Origin: Mucilaginibacter sp. JRF
GTDB lineage: Bacteria > Bacteroidota > Bacteroidia > Sphingobacteriales > Sphingobacteriaceae
Direction: 5' to 3'
Assembly (NCBI RefSeq): GCF_015223065.1
Contig: NZ_JADFBY010000002.1
Coordinates: forward strand, 124,001-188,000
DNA length: 64,000 nt
Shown: positions 28,914 to 38,284 of the stretch, in pieces
Layout of the letters: the number at the start of each line of letters is the position of its first letter
How positions within the stretch are numbered: the stretch's first letter is position 1
Made by a program: the position numbers and the translations under genes
Notes under the pieces: model-generated
Databases searched by the model: none
The model's input: the letters and a program-made list of their open reading frames with translations, nothing else
What the model was told of the DNA's origin: nothing

Positions 28914-29702
28914 TCACTCCAATATTCGGGCTGCTTTGGTGTCTTCTTTTCGTAGGATATCAATAATGTTTTTTACGCTCTTGCTTTCCATCCACAGCAC
29001 GGGCTTCAATATAAAGCTCACCCAAAAGCCGGGACTGACTATTCTATTGGCCAGCAGCAATACCTTATCATCCATCAGCTTAATATGCTGCTCTTTATCG
29101 GGGGATGACTGATAGGCTAACAACAAGGCATTTGTCCATGCCGCCTTACGTGCTATGCCGATGCTGAAGTTGAGTATGGCATCCTCGCGGTTATTGCTTA
29201 TTTTGGTGAGCAAGCGCAAGGGGAACCATATCTGGCTCAGCTTTTCCTGTATGTTGTTGCTCAGCTCGGCTATTACATCATTTATCTTATTAAAATCATT
29301 TTCGAGCTCACCGATGCTATCACCGGGGCAACACTCGGCAGCGGCAATACCCAGATCGAGGTTAATGTGGGTGTTTATGCCTAATATGAGGTGCTGTAAA
29401 ACTATCAGGTTGGTTGTATTACAGGCATCGAACGCCGCGCACCACGAGTTGCTGCAAGGTTGCTTGCTATTATAAGCATGCCACGCGCTGATGTAGCGGT
29501 TAGCGAAGATCACATCCAGCCGCTCCATTCTGCGGGCATCCTCAAATGCGCCATTGATCATGCCTATTTTTACGGCCAGTGTCATTTGCCGGTACAGCAC
29601 GGCAAAGTAACCCGCACGGCTATCGCGGTTTCGGCAATCGTTAATAATGCTATCTAAGCTGATAAGTACCTCATCTACAGTGGTTGGCAATGTCATATAC
29701 AT
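28914..29702 (-). CDS. DUF5995 family protein
   Basis: A 262-residue soluble, mostly helical protein with the DUF5995 pattern: SRAGYFAVLYRQMTLAVK, ARRMERLDVIFANRYISAWH, HLILGINTHINLDLGIAAAE and FPLRLLTKISNNREDAILNF. The recurring HINLDLG and W/NR motifs suggest an enzyme-like helical bundle, but the function is unknown. It converges on the CREST-like gene and its orphaned tail. Confidence 0.85.
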   Translation of the reverse strand: MYMTLPTTVDEVLISLDSIINDCRNRDSRAGYFAVLYRQMTLAVKIGMINGAFEDARRMERLDVIFANRYISAWHAYNSKQPCSNSWCAAFDACNTTNLIVLQHLILGINTHINLDLGIAAAECCPGDSIGELENDFNKINDVIAELSNNIQEKLSQIWFPLRLLTKISNNREDAILNFSIGIARKAAWTNALLLAYQSSPDKEQHIKLMDDKVLLLANRIVSPGFWVSFILKPVLWMESKSVKNIIDILRKEDTKAARILE

Positions 29703-29790
29703 AGTTAGTAAAAAAAAATAATAACCTATGTATCGTTTTGCGTACCGATCTATTGAGGGGAGAGATGACAGGAGGGGGAAGTATCAGGAT

Positions 29791-29822
29791 ATTGAGTTAG
29801 CGGCCCGGGCCGCTAACTCAAT
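29791..29822. repeat. Perfect 32-bp palindrome
   Basis: ATTGAGTTAGCGGCCC is followed directly by its exact reverse complement. It lies 10 bp beyond the stop of the minus-strand peptidase gene, with T-richness only on the plus side. It could be a terminator with a tight CCGG loop or a protein-binding site. Confidence 0.8.
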
Positions 29823-29831
29823 AGGTTTTTG

Positions 29832-30875
29832 TTATACGTTTTTGCTGCTGTAAATTAAATGCAGAACCGGATCGGCAGAGTAGGCTGCCCAAAGTTCATC
29901 AAGCGTTTTGCCCGACAGATCTTTCCAGGTGCTATCCTTAAAGGTGCCGTTTCTCAGCTCTTTGTCAATCTGCATAATAATACCCGGTTTAACCTTTTGG
30001 TCTATCCACTCAAAAAAGCGCGCCGTGGTACGGTAGCTGTCGCGGTAACCTTTGTCCTTAGCCTTGAACGATGGCAGAAACCATTTCGACCCTACATTGT
30101 CAACGCCATATTTATAGCGTACAAAATCGGCAATGCCCTCAGTTAACCACACCAAATCGCGACCGTAGCTGTAGCCGTAGCCCTGCACCAAATGCATGCC
30201 CTCGTGCGTTACCACGTCAACATCAAACGGAAACTTGTTCATGTACTTAGTAGCAAACAAAATGCGGTTGCCTGATGCTTCGGCCACGCCGTTGTAGGCC
30301 GTATCGGTCACAAAAACCACATCGTGCGTGGCCTTATCGTTAAACATGCTCACCAGTTTGGGGTAAACCTCAAAATAGGTTTCTATCAGGTTCTTTTGGA
30401 TGGTGGCATCGAAGTTTGAGTTTTTGTTGATGAACACCAGCGAGTAGCCATCTTTTTTAATGGTATCAACCGATGTCCAGTTTTTATGCAGGGCATCATT
30501 CAGCAATTGCTGAAAAGCGGCCAGGTTCTTTTTGTTTTTAAGCCATTTACCGTTCGCCACAATTTCGCCGGGTACAGCTTTCATGGTGAAAGTTTTAGCG
30601 GTATCAATAATGCGCATGGTTACCTCGCGTTTGGTGCGGTACCCATCAGCCACAGCGAACGGCGGGTACACACTCCTGAAAGCCGCGCCAAGCTTGGCGG
30701 TATCAATTTTGGTTTTGGCGGCATCAACAACCGTTAAGGTAAACGTTCGTGGCTGGTTACGCATGCGCTGCGGCGCTTTTTCGTTTTGCGCCGGTGCGGT
30801 AGTTTGAGCCATAGTTGCTGCCGATAGCAGCACAGAAAATGCAAATGTGGTAATACGTTTTATCATGTGAGGCAT
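29832..30875 (-). CDS. Basic-secretory-protein-like metallopeptidase, exported
   Basis: Exported zincin-like protein of the plant basic secretory protein family. The frame is open to 30950, but ATG at 30875 or 30866 (MPHMIKR or MIKRITTF) gives a signal peptide ending TMAQ. The key motif is VVTHEGMHLVQ (HExxH), followed by WLTEGIADFVRYKYG, the downstream Glu/Tyr region typical of the family. The tail DLSGKTLDELWAAY is also typical. The family is thought to be proteolytic; the substrate is unknown. It appears to be a single-gene unit. Confidence 0.85.
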   Translation of the reverse strand: MPHMIKRITTFAFSVLLSAATMAQTTAPAQNEKAPQRMRNQPRTFTLTVVDAAKTKIDTAKLGAAFRSVYPPFAVADGYRTKREVTMRIIDTAKTFTMKAVPGEIVANGKWLKNKKNLAAFQQLLNDALHKNWTSVDTIKKDGYSLVFINKNSNFDATIQKNLIETYFEVYPKLVSMFNDKATHDVVFVTDTAYNGVAEASGNRILFATKYMNKFPFDVDVVTHEGMHLVQGYGYSYGRDLVWLTEGIADFVRYKYGVDNVGSKWFLPSFKAKDKGYRDSYRTTARFFEWIDQKVKPGIIMQIDKELRNGTFKDSTWKDLSGKTLDELWAAYSADPVLHLIYSSKNV

Positions 30876-31093
30876 AGTTAATTGCCCTAAAGATAGTGTA
30901 TGCAGAGATAGGGTTTTGTAAAAAGGGTGTTGCTTTGGAGGGGGGAGCATTTATTGATGGCCACAAGTGGGATTAATGATAAATCGAAGCCGGATATTAA
31001 AAAAGCTATAACACTATTTAACAAACTTTATAAATTGTAGATGATTTGAAGAACTATTATTATTCTGATTAACACGATAAGTGAAACAAATAA

Positions 31094-32119
31094 ATGACAC
31101 AAATTAAATTTCTAAATACTTTTTTAAACCGTATAAAATTAAGCCAAGTAATTAGTTGGATTAGTATCTTGATGGTAGTCTTCCATTCGTCGCGTAAGTT
31201 TTTTGACTTTCACTACAGTCAAAATGCAACAAATCGTATAACACAGATACTTTTGTATTGCATAATTGTAGGCGTTTTTTTATTTGTATTGCGACCAACA
31301 CCATATCTCGGAATTGTAAAGTTGTTAGTCACCACTTTTGGTTTTACCGTGTTAATGGCATCAATTATATACATCGTTGGAAAAATTATCAAATCCACCC
31401 GACAAGGTTATCTCGATGTTTTGTCATATGTGTTTATCACTGCATTGTATGGTATCTTTTTTACTTATTTTTTCAATGACTTATTTATCACTAATGAAGA
31501 CTATACCTTTCGTTTTATAGCAAATTGCTTCACTAATTTTTATTTACTGGTTGCATTATTTGGATATTGGATTATTACAAGAACAAATGCCAAGAAGACA
31601 ATATTTGCTTTATTGTTAACAGTGTTGATTATGAATTTGATGTTAGCATTAGGCAGTATTGTGACGATTGATGAATCGAATGATTCACCTGAAATAGATC
31701 CATTTATTGCGGAAATAAATCGGAGCATTGAGGATATTAAGGATGCACCCGGTTTACCTTATACTCGAATAATAACATACGAATCGAATAAAGGTAAATT
31801 TGATTCTGTTACATTTATTAATATTGGGCACGACACCCTTTTTAAATATGATGAAGTAGGGATAAAAGTATTTAAGGAGATGGCCTTAGCTAATATAAAA
31901 AAAATTGATAGTGCGAGTACTAAGATGCAGTTTAAGAAAACAAAAGATATGTTTCGGTATCTAAGAGAATACCATTTTCTTTATGCTACGATGTTCGACT
32001 ATCCTCCATGCGATAGTTGTTTTGTGAGTGGACTTAGAGTTATGGATAAAGACAGTACGCTTGTTAAGATCTCAAAAACATATATCATAGATTCAGTGTA
32101 TTTGCGAAATAGAGTGTAA
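31094..32119 (+). CDS. Unknown AT-rich membrane protein
   Basis: A 341-residue protein with about five hydrophobic segments in residues 15-185 and a soluble C-terminal half (about 200-341) with a CDSC cysteine pair. The product is not recognised. Base composition is strongly AT-rich compared with the peptidase gene next to it. It lies just outside the left attachment site of the integrative element and may be a relic of an earlier insertion at this locus. Confidence 0.7.
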   Translation: MTQIKFLNTFLNRIKLSQVISWISILMVVFHSSRKFFDFHYSQNATNRITQILLYCIIVGVFLFVLRPTPYLGIVKLLVTTFGFTVLMASIIYIVGKIIKSTRQGYLDVLSYVFITALYGIFFTYFFNDLFITNEDYTFRFIANCFTNFYLLVALFGYWIITRTNAKKTIFALLLTVLIMNLMLALGSIVTIDESNDSPEIDPFIAEINRSIEDIKDAPGLPYTRIITYESNKGKFDSVTFINIGHDTLFKYDEVGIKVFKEMALANIKKIDSASTKMQFKKTKDMFRYLREYHFLYATMFDYPPCDSCFVSGLRVMDKDSTLVKISKTYIIDSVYLRNRV

Positions 32120-32140
32120 AGCCGATTATTATATAACAAA

Positions 32141-32170
32141 AAAGCCTCTCAGATTTCTCTAAGAGGCTTT
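32141..32170. terminator. Hairpin beside the left attachment site
   Basis: AAAGCCTCT (32141-32149) pairs with AGAGGCTTT (32162-32170). It precedes the tRNA-Phe 3' fragment just as another AAAGGC/GCCTTT hairpin precedes the intact tRNA end at 52821. It is probably the original terminator of tRNA-Phe before integration and may also serve the plus-strand membrane-protein gene. Confidence 0.65.
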
Positions 32171-32174
32171 CGGT

Positions 32175-32218
32175 GTGGTGCCAGCTGGAATCGAACCAGC
32201 GACACAAGGATTTTCAGT
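32175..32218 (-). repeat. Left attachment site, 44-bp tRNA-Phe 3' fragment
   Basis: Identical to 52854-52897. It covers the T-arm, variable loop and anticodon arm of tRNA-Phe. Beyond the identity, the next 30 bp still resemble the tRNA D-arm imperfectly. Confidence 0.9.
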
Positions 32219-32335
32219 GCTACGCCTCTATCAACTTCGCTCGTTGATTATCAGTGCATTACAAAGGGTTGTTAAAATCATAACCGCAAGATCAATTAGC
32301 AAAAAGTCTGTAAAACACCTCAAAATAGCGGTTGA

Positions 32336-32359
32336 ACTGTCCCCCGTACTGTCCCCCGA
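32336..32359 (+). repeat. Tandem ACTGTCCCC motifs, left (integrase arm-site candidate)
   Basis: Two ACTGTCCCC units repeat at 13-bp spacing, matching the pair at 52789-52812 in the same orientation. Their position inside both element ends suggests arm-type integrase or excisionase binding sites. Confidence 0.6.
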
Positions 32360-32403
32360 GAATGGTATGGAATTGATCAATCAATCAACGTTTTACGATT
32401 ATT

Positions 32404-33696
32404 ATGGAAGTCAATATATATTTGAAATCCCCAAATTCAAATGCTCCAAGTCCTATTTTTGCAAAAATCTATTATCACCCGGTATCGTTTAAATATTACC
32501 TTAACGAGAAGGTACACCCAAATCAATGGGATAGGTCAAAGGAAAAGGCCAAAGCCTTAAAAGGGCTTGATAATGGTTCAGTTGCAGAGTTAAATGCTCG
32601 AATCAATGCTATAAAAAACGATATCCAGGACGTTTACCGGCGCTACTTTAATGACAATAACCACGAACCTCCTACTAAGGACCATTATAAATATCTATTG
32701 GATTTACATTTCAAAAGAATTAAGCCAGTAGAGGAAGTAAAAGAGGAAGTATTGCTAGTCAATGATTTCTTCTCAGACTTTATTAAAAGATGCACCGATG
32801 GTACGAGAGTACAACTGAAAAGTAGTAAACCAATAACCGAGAACACATTAAAAACCTATCGAACAGCATTCAAACATTTTAAAGCCTATCAACAGCTAAA
32901 CAATCTACAATTAGTATTTGACGACCTTGATTTACGGTTTTATGAATCGTACAAGACGTATCTCATGAAAACTTTGCAATTTGCTAACAATAGTGTTGGT
33001 AAGTACATTCAGCTTCTAAAAGCTGTCATGGCTGACGCGTTTGAACTAAGCATACACAGTAATCAAAGTTTTTTAAAAAAGGGCTTTGCAGGTTTTCGAG
33101 AGGATACAGATAATGTTTTTCTTACAGAATATGAATTGCATGAGCTTCAACTCATTGATTTATCAGCTAAGCCTAGTTTAGCTATAGTACGTGATTATTT
33201 CTTACTTGGCTGCTGGACTGGTGTACGTTATTCAGACTACTATCAAATTGTACCACAACGAATGTTTAATAGTATAATACAAATTCGTCAAACCAAGACT
33301 AAGCAATTAACCGCAATTCCCATTGACAATAGGGTTAAACAAATCTTTTCCAAGTATTTGAATCAATTACCCAGGCTGATAAGTAATCAAAAAACCAATA
33401 AGTATCTTAAGGAACTACTAAAGTTGGTTGATTCAATGCATGCTGAAGTAACAATATCCTATACCAAAGGTGGGATTCGATTGGAGCAGGATGTACCGAA
33501 ATGGTCCATGGTATCAACTCATACTGCGCGTAGGTCATTTGCTACTAACAAGTATTTGGAAGGAGTGCCCTCAAAAACTATAATGGCAATTACAGGCCAT
33601 CGTACAGAACAAGCTTTTTTCAAGTACATTAAGTTACATCAAACTGATCACGCTAATATCATGTTAGAGCACATGATAAAATCGCAACAGTCTTAA
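32404..33696 (+). CDS. int: Tyrosine recombinase / site-specific integrase
   Basis: A 430-residue integrase that would insert and excise the element at tRNA-Phe. The N-terminal arm-binding region (about 1-110) has the Bacteroidota-type WDRSKEKAKAL motif. A SAM-like core-binding domain (about 115-225) and the catalytic domain follow, with Arg275 (GVRYSD), Lys298 (QTKTK), His373 and Arg376 (HTARRSF), His399 (GHRTEQ) and the nucleophile Tyr408 (FFKYI). All catalytic residues are present, so it should be active. It is the first gene inside the left attachment site. Confidence 0.95.
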   Translation: MEVNIYLKSPNSNAPSPIFAKIYYHPVSFKYYLNEKVHPNQWDRSKEKAKALKGLDNGSVAELNARINAIKNDIQDVYRRYFNDNNHEPPTKDHYKYLLDLHFKRIKPVEEVKEEVLLVNDFFSDFIKRCTDGTRVQLKSSKPITENTLKTYRTAFKHFKAYQQLNNLQLVFDDLDLRFYESYKTYLMKTLQFANNSVGKYIQLLKAVMADAFELSIHSNQSFLKKGFAGFREDTDNVFLTEYELHELQLIDLSAKPSLAIVRDYFLLGCWTGVRYSDYYQIVPQRMFNSIIQIRQTKTKQLTAIPIDNRVKQIFSKYLNQLPRLISNQKTNKYLKELLKLVDSMHAEVTISYTKGGIRLEQDVPKWSMVSTHTARRSFATNKYLEGVPSKTIMAITGHRTEQAFFKYIKLHQTDHANIMLEHMIKSQQS

Positions 33697-33752
33697 GCTT
33701 CTAAAGTAGCAGGATATATTGTCCTGCTACATCATATTATTAGTTTTGCGCT

Positions 33753-34583
33753 ATGACCAACTTCTTAGTTAAACCCGATTATCATCTGTTATCGAAATAT
33801 TATAGACTGTCAACGGAGCCGGATATAATGCAAGAGAAGTATAGCGGTGGTTTAATAGTTGAATTAATGATGTGCACAACTAATGAACAAGCAAGCGCTA
33901 TCAGACAGGGTTTTGAAACCATTGTAAACAAGTACGACTTGTTTGCCCACCTAAATAATCTACTATATTTAGTATTTAATAAAATTAATATTATTGATTC
34001 GGTACTCTACGAATATGATTGGGCATATAGTTATGCTAAGCGTACTCGCGAGTTAGCACAATACTTATTAGCTTTTAAAGAAAGTGATATAAGTAGAAGA
34101 AATGGTTTGATCTTGAAAACGCAGACCAGTACTGCAAAAATCGAAGATGCGAATTTAATTGAGTTAATCGGTAATAGTTTGATTAAGGCTTTAAAGACCG
34201 GCAATGTTCCACTGTCAGTGATAGAATATAACACAATTGATCGTTTCTTCGACCAGGATGGCAACGACTTAAAATTGAGTTTAACGAAATTGCGCAGAGA
34301 GGCAAACACTAATCTTGAATCTCCCAAAAAACGTTACAATGAACAATTAATTGAATTTTGCTTGTATCTATATCCATATCTTACTAATGAAACCAGTATT
34401 AAGCCATCTGAAAACACATTGGTTTCCGATGCGCAGCTAAACTTCTATTTTGATCTCCTCTGCCTATTTGAATTCTTATCGCCTGACAACATATCATCTG
34501 AACCTAAAGACTACATGCGGACGTTATTAAAGAACAAATTCAAAAAGGATATGCTTGTAAGCCAAGGAAATAAACTGATTTAA
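33753..34583 (+). CDS. Unknown protein downstream of the integrase
   Basis: A 276-residue soluble, helix-rich protein without recognised motifs. A TAGTTTTG -7-like box (33741-33748) lies only 5 bp before the ATG, so the gene could be expressed from its own nearly leaderless transcript. A GTAGCAGGA/TCCTGCTAC hairpin separates it from the integrase. It precedes the acidic-tailed protein and helicase genes and may belong to the element's maintenance module; this is inference. Confidence 0.75.
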   Translation: MTNFLVKPDYHLLSKYYRLSTEPDIMQEKYSGGLIVELMMCTTNEQASAIRQGFETIVNKYDLFAHLNNLLYLVFNKINIIDSVLYEYDWAYSYAKRTRELAQYLLAFKESDISRRNGLILKTQTSTAKIEDANLIELIGNSLIKALKTGNVPLSVIEYNTIDRFFDQDGNDLKLSLTKLRREANTNLESPKKRYNEQLIEFCLYLYPYLTNETSIKPSENTLVSDAQLNFYFDLLCLFEFLSPDNISSEPKDYMRTLLKNKFKKDMLVSQGNKLI

Positions 34584-34646
34584 AAGTGGTATCTCAGTAT
34601 TTCCTCTCGCTCCACGAATCATGAGCAACTTTGTTTTGTCAAGACA

Positions 34647-35321
34647 ATGATGTCTGACTTAACAAAAAACAAAATGTTTATAAAAATTTTAGAAGAACAA
34701 AACAAAGTAAATTTTGCGAAGGCTCAAGTAGTAAATGCGGGTTCAATGACTCCAAGGGTTGGGTACTTGATTGTCAAAAGCATTTTTTATAGAAAAACCT
34801 CGGGTGAACGCGCTGTGATGAAAATTTCTAACAGTGATTCAACATGTGCTGTTTGCGAGTGGATTCCTTTAGATGGAAATAAATTTATAGAAAATATAAC
34901 TTTTGATGTAGAAATAGGCAGTTTATATCATGCTGAATCCATTGGGCCAAAAACAATACAACCTCAATTGCTCATCGATAAAATCGTGCACATCAAGTCC
35001 ATTACTCAAGCAAAAGGTGTATTAAACAGAGAAATAATTAAAGTTGAATGGGATATTATCAACAAAACACCTAAATACCAAGATTTTAGAGATGCCTTGG
35101 TAATGACTTATAAGCGCGCCAACAAAACTTTGCAAGATATCTATAAAGATTATGAGGATTCTGTAGGTACAGAATTGGCTGACGAACTAATTGAATTAGA
35201 GGGTGATTTAAGCGCTGCTGCTACAGACATTGACGTTCCTGAAGCTGATACCGAAGCTAACGACGGGAATCCGAATGACGACGACAGCGATAAAGGTGAA
35301 GCTGATAATACTTCAAAGTAA
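34647..35321 (+). CDS. Acidic-tailed protein, possibly SSB-like
   Basis: A 224-residue protein with a beta-rich N-terminal region (residues about 20-130) and an Asp/Glu-rich, disordered C-terminal tail (about 180-224, including DDDSDKGEAD). That layout recalls single-stranded-DNA-binding proteins, but the canonical hydrophobic SSB tip is missing and no OB-fold signature is certain. Its stop codon lies 7 bp before the helicase start, so the two are probably translated together. Two adjacent Met codons make the start ambiguous by one residue. Confidence 0.6.
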   Translation: MMSDLTKNKMFIKILEEQNKVNFAKAQVVNAGSMTPRVGYLIVKSIFYRKTSGERAVMKISNSDSTCAVCEWIPLDGNKFIENITFDVEIGSLYHAESIGPKTIQPQLLIDKIVHIKSITQAKGVLNREIIKVEWDIINKTPKYQDFRDALVMTYKRANKTLQDIYKDYEDSVGTELADELIELEGDLSAAATDIDVPEADTEANDGNPNDDDSDKGEADNTSK

Positions 35322-35328
35322 ACGTTCC

Positions 35329-37197
35329 ATGAAAGATCAATTAATAGATGTAAAAAGGGTTACCTACACAGGTAACCCTTACTTCAGTGAAATACAAGAG
35401 GTATATCCAATACCTACAAATTCAATCATTCACAAGTTCGTTTGCGGGTTGGGTGCTACACATAGCGAGATTTTGGCACCGCGAAATAGCATTATTGTTT
35501 TTCCCAACATATCTATCATAAAGGGCAAACATGAATCGCTGAGCCAGGATTCAGCAGCAGATCACAATACATTTCCAGTTTACGGCACTATAAGCGTCAA
35601 TAAGATTTACAATTATCTTGTCAAAGACAATAAACGTAAAAAGCTGTTAACTACTCCTTATGGTTTAAAAAAGATCATGCGGGCTTTGAGTCGAATCAGC
35701 GCTGTTTACAAAGATGATTATTTCTTATTGGTTGACGAATGCCACAAGCTAGTCAAAGATGCCTCATATCGAAAAGATATGACAGAGATGATGGATAGCT
35801 TCTTCGCTTTTAAAAACAAAGCCTTGGTTTCTGCTACTCCATTACTTCCAAGTGATCCCAGATTTAAAAATGAAAAGTTTGAATTGATTGAAGTTGTACC
35901 TGATAAAAGACCACTAACACCAATTAGATTAATTGATACAAACAATGTGACTAGCGCTTTGCAAAATTACATTGCAGCTAATCCACTGGATATGTATTTA
36001 ATCTTTTTCAATACTGTTTCAGGCATACTCAACATAATTGATGAGTTAAAACTTACTGATTACAAAATTTTCTGCTCTGGCGAAAGCATGGATCTGTTAA
36101 AGCTAACTGGACAGACTAATACCAGCGACTACTTTAATGAACCTGCAAAATTCAATTTCTTCACATCTAGTTTTAATGCAGGTCTTGATATAATCCTACC
36201 GAATCATACTAATCCTGATATCATCATGATAAGTGATTGTGGCTACCGTAAACATGCTATTATAGATCCATTCACCGATACTAAACAAATTATCGGTAGG
36301 GTAAGAGATGTCATTATCGATGATGAGCGAACTAAGAGTTATCGTAACATTATTCATATTAATAACACGAGCAAGTGCGTTAATGTCGTTGATGAAGATG
36401 AAGAACAAAAATCTTTTCAAGATAGCAGGGGTGCCTACGAACTTATGAGTACACTCAAAACCGCGTTTATAGATCAAGGCTATCTATCATTCTTTGAAGA
36501 TGCTATAAGCCGTATGCGACCTTATTATAATATGTTAAATGACGAAAAGTTTTCGCATTACTTGTATGATTACCATCTAAATGAAAACCGTGTCAGGCGC
36601 TATTACTCTCACTCCACCAATCTTAAAAATGCTTATCTTGATACTAATAGCTTTTTACTTATACCTGAATCTGTGAGGATTCCCAAGGAGGATATTGCCA
36701 AATTAAAAAATATAGAGATACGCTATACAAAAGAGAACATCGTAAACATTCTTGATCAAGTCATAGAACTTGAAAATATAATGGGCACTGATATATATAA
36801 TAATGCAATTCATCAAATACAGCAGCGGTTTCCTTACGTCTTAGAAGCGTATGATCGTATGGGATATAAATCCATTCAGGGTTTGCATTTCGATATCAAA
36901 AAGATCAAGAAGAGGATTAAGGAAATGGATATTGAGGAAGGGCTTAACCAATTACCTGTTATCGATAAGATATACGATAAAGTTTGGCTGAACCAACCGT
37001 ATCTATCAAAAGATATTAAACCACTCCTACAAAAGATATTCGATGAATTTCAAATTAACTATACAGCTAAGGCTACGGATATAGAAAAGTATTTTAAGTT
37101 TAAAAAGTTCGACAAGCTAAAAGGCAAGTCTGCACGAGGCTACATTTTGATTGAGTATGTTTACAATAGGTATCGTTCAACAGATACACATTTTTAG
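35329..37197 (+). CDS. DEAD-like superfamily 2 helicase
   Basis: A 622-residue helicase-like ATPase. The frame extends upstream into the previous gene, but the ATG at 35329 (MKDQLIDVK) follows its stop and is preferred. Motif I is a degenerate FVCGLGATHSE (37-47). Motif II is DECH (136-139), motif III SATP (168-171) and motif VI QIIGRVRD (320-327). The C-terminal 290 residues are unrecognised. It probably unwinds DNA in element replication or transfer. The stop codon lies within the first arm of a 54-bp inverted-repeat site. Confidence 0.8.
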   Translation: MKDQLIDVKRVTYTGNPYFSEIQEVYPIPTNSIIHKFVCGLGATHSEILAPRNSIIVFPNISIIKGKHESLSQDSAADHNTFPVYGTISVNKIYNYLVKDNKRKKLLTTPYGLKKIMRALSRISAVYKDDYFLLVDECHKLVKDASYRKDMTEMMDSFFAFKNKALVSATPLLPSDPRFKNEKFELIEVVPDKRPLTPIRLIDTNNVTSALQNYIAANPLDMYLIFFNTVSGILNIIDELKLTDYKIFCSGESMDLLKLTGQTNTSDYFNEPAKFNFFTSSFNAGLDIILPNHTNPDIIMISDCGYRKHAIIDPFTDTKQIIGRVRDVIIDDERTKSYRNIIHINNTSKCVNVVDEDEEQKSFQDSRGAYELMSTLKTAFIDQGYLSFFEDAISRMRPYYNMLNDEKFSHYLYDYHLNENRVRRYYSHSTNLKNAYLDTNSFLLIPESVRIPKEDIAKLKNIEIRYTKENIVNILDQVIELENIMGTDIYNNAIHQIQQRFPYVLEAYDRMGYKSIQGLHFDIKKIKKRIKEMDIEEGLNQLPVIDKIYDKVWLNQPYLSKDIKPLLQKIFDEFQINYTAKATDIEKYFKFKKFDKLKGKSARGYILIEYVYNRYRSTDTHF

Positions 37198-37239
37198 ATC
37201 GAAGACTATTGCTTAATACCCTTAGAAATAAAAATGTGT
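37186..37239. repeat. 54-bp inverted-repeat site, copy 1
   Basis: ACACATTTTT (37186-37195) and AAAAATGTGT (37230-37239) enclose a 34-nt spacer with TAATACCC at spacer position 19. A second site with the same arms, spacer length and TAATACCC offset lies at 44951-45004. It sits between convergent genes, so a bidirectional terminator role is possible, but the conserved spacer suggests a protein-recognised site. Confidence 0.75.
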
Positions 37240-37246
37240 AATAACA

Positions 37247-37885
37247 TTAGGCAATCTTTAATTTAATCTTAAGATTTTGAGCTGATTGTTGAACTATATC
37301 CTTTTTGGGAGTATAGTCAAATACCCAATCTATTTTATCGCTAAAAAAGAAACGTTGATGTGCTTTATCACTGTTCTTATGAATAATGAATTTTCGGTCG
37401 ATGTAGCCTTTGGTAATCAGCCCAGTTAATTGGGCATGAACAGTCCTGTAGCTAACTCCTATCAATTCCGCCATCTTTTCAATACTCATACTGCACTGTA
37501 GGAACCCTTCAACGAACAATGGCCTTAAACATATCAACATGGCTTTTTGATTAGGTGTAAGGTCGCAGTCAAATATCTCATAAGGTATACATTCAAAGTA
37601 GGGCAATTTCTTTTCAAGTGAATATGAATTACAAACGTGCTTCACTTTAGAGCGTTTTACTTTTAAATACCCGGCATTTTCAAGCCTTTTGATGGATTGG
37701 GTAACAAAAGTACGTCCCATACCTGAGCGTTCAGCGATGGTTTCATAAGCGGGATAACATTCGTTAGTATCTGAATTATTAAATGATCTAATGGTTATAT
37801 AAATAAGTGCATCTAAGTATTTAAGTTTTTCCTTTTGTAGTTGTAAAAACATAGGCATAGCAACGAATCGTCCGTTGTTTGGCAT
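37247..37885 (-). CDS. Winged-helix replication-initiator-like protein
   Basis: A 212-residue protein with two winged-helix units. The first is at about 40-90 (YPAYETIAERSGMGRTFVTQ then SIKRLENAGYLKV). The second is at about 125-180 (CSMSIEKMAELIGVSYRTVH then GLITKGYIDRK). Tandem winged helices occur in plasmid Rep and DnaD-like replication proteins as well as regulators. The divergent upstream region carries iteron-like repeats, which supports a Rep role. The call is an inference from the fold pattern. Confidence 0.6.
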   Translation of the reverse strand: MPNNGRFVAMPMFLQLQKEKLKYLDALIYITIRSFNNSDTNECYPAYETIAERSGMGRTFVTQSIKRLENAGYLKVKRSKVKHVCNSYSLEKKLPYFECIPYEIFDCDLTPNQKAMLICLRPLFVEGFLQCSMSIEKMAELIGVSYRTVHAQLTGLITKGYIDRKFIIHKNSDKAHQRFFFSDKIDWVFDYTPKKDIVQQSAQNLKIKLKIA

Positions 37886-38000
37886 AGCAATTTGTCATTA
37901 AATTTTCGGCTAAGTATCTGGGGATTTGAGGTTATCTAAGATTGAATATCTTTGATTAATAGCGACTTATCTAACATAAAGATACGAAAAATCCAGATCA

Positions 38001-38178
38001 TTTCCTAACGTGAATGCTAACTACTTTTACTTATATATTGTATAGTTACGATACACTTAGGGAAAAAAATAAACTTGGATTATTGGTACCTGATATATTG
38101 AATGAGAGTATCAAAATTTCCTAATCCGTACACTAACTATACTATATATATTACTTACTGTATAGTTACGATACACTT
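38001..38178 (+). repeat. Iteron-like repeats, candidate replication origin
   Basis: The 20-mer TGTATAGTTACGATACACTT occurs at 38039-38058 and exactly 120 bp later at 38159-38178. Each is preceded by a TTTCCTAA block (38001, 38117). The 10-mer TGTATAGTTA recurs at 39011-39020 and, inverted, at 39233-39242. They lie upstream of the Rep-like gene and fit Rep-binding iterons or operators. Confidence 0.6.
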
Positions 38179-38284
38179 CAGGTAAATCATTTGGTTCGAG
38201 CAGATTTGAGCTTATAATGCGATAAGTTTTGCGTATATTTATATATGTCTGTTAGCGATAGCACACAATATTTTCGGCTTGAAG

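Noticed and set aside
32175..32492. 105-codon ORF starting in the left attachment site
   Set aside because: It reads through the tRNA-Phe fragment and the integrase arm motifs and overlaps the integrase start. It is a typical spurious ORF of tRNA-derived sequence.
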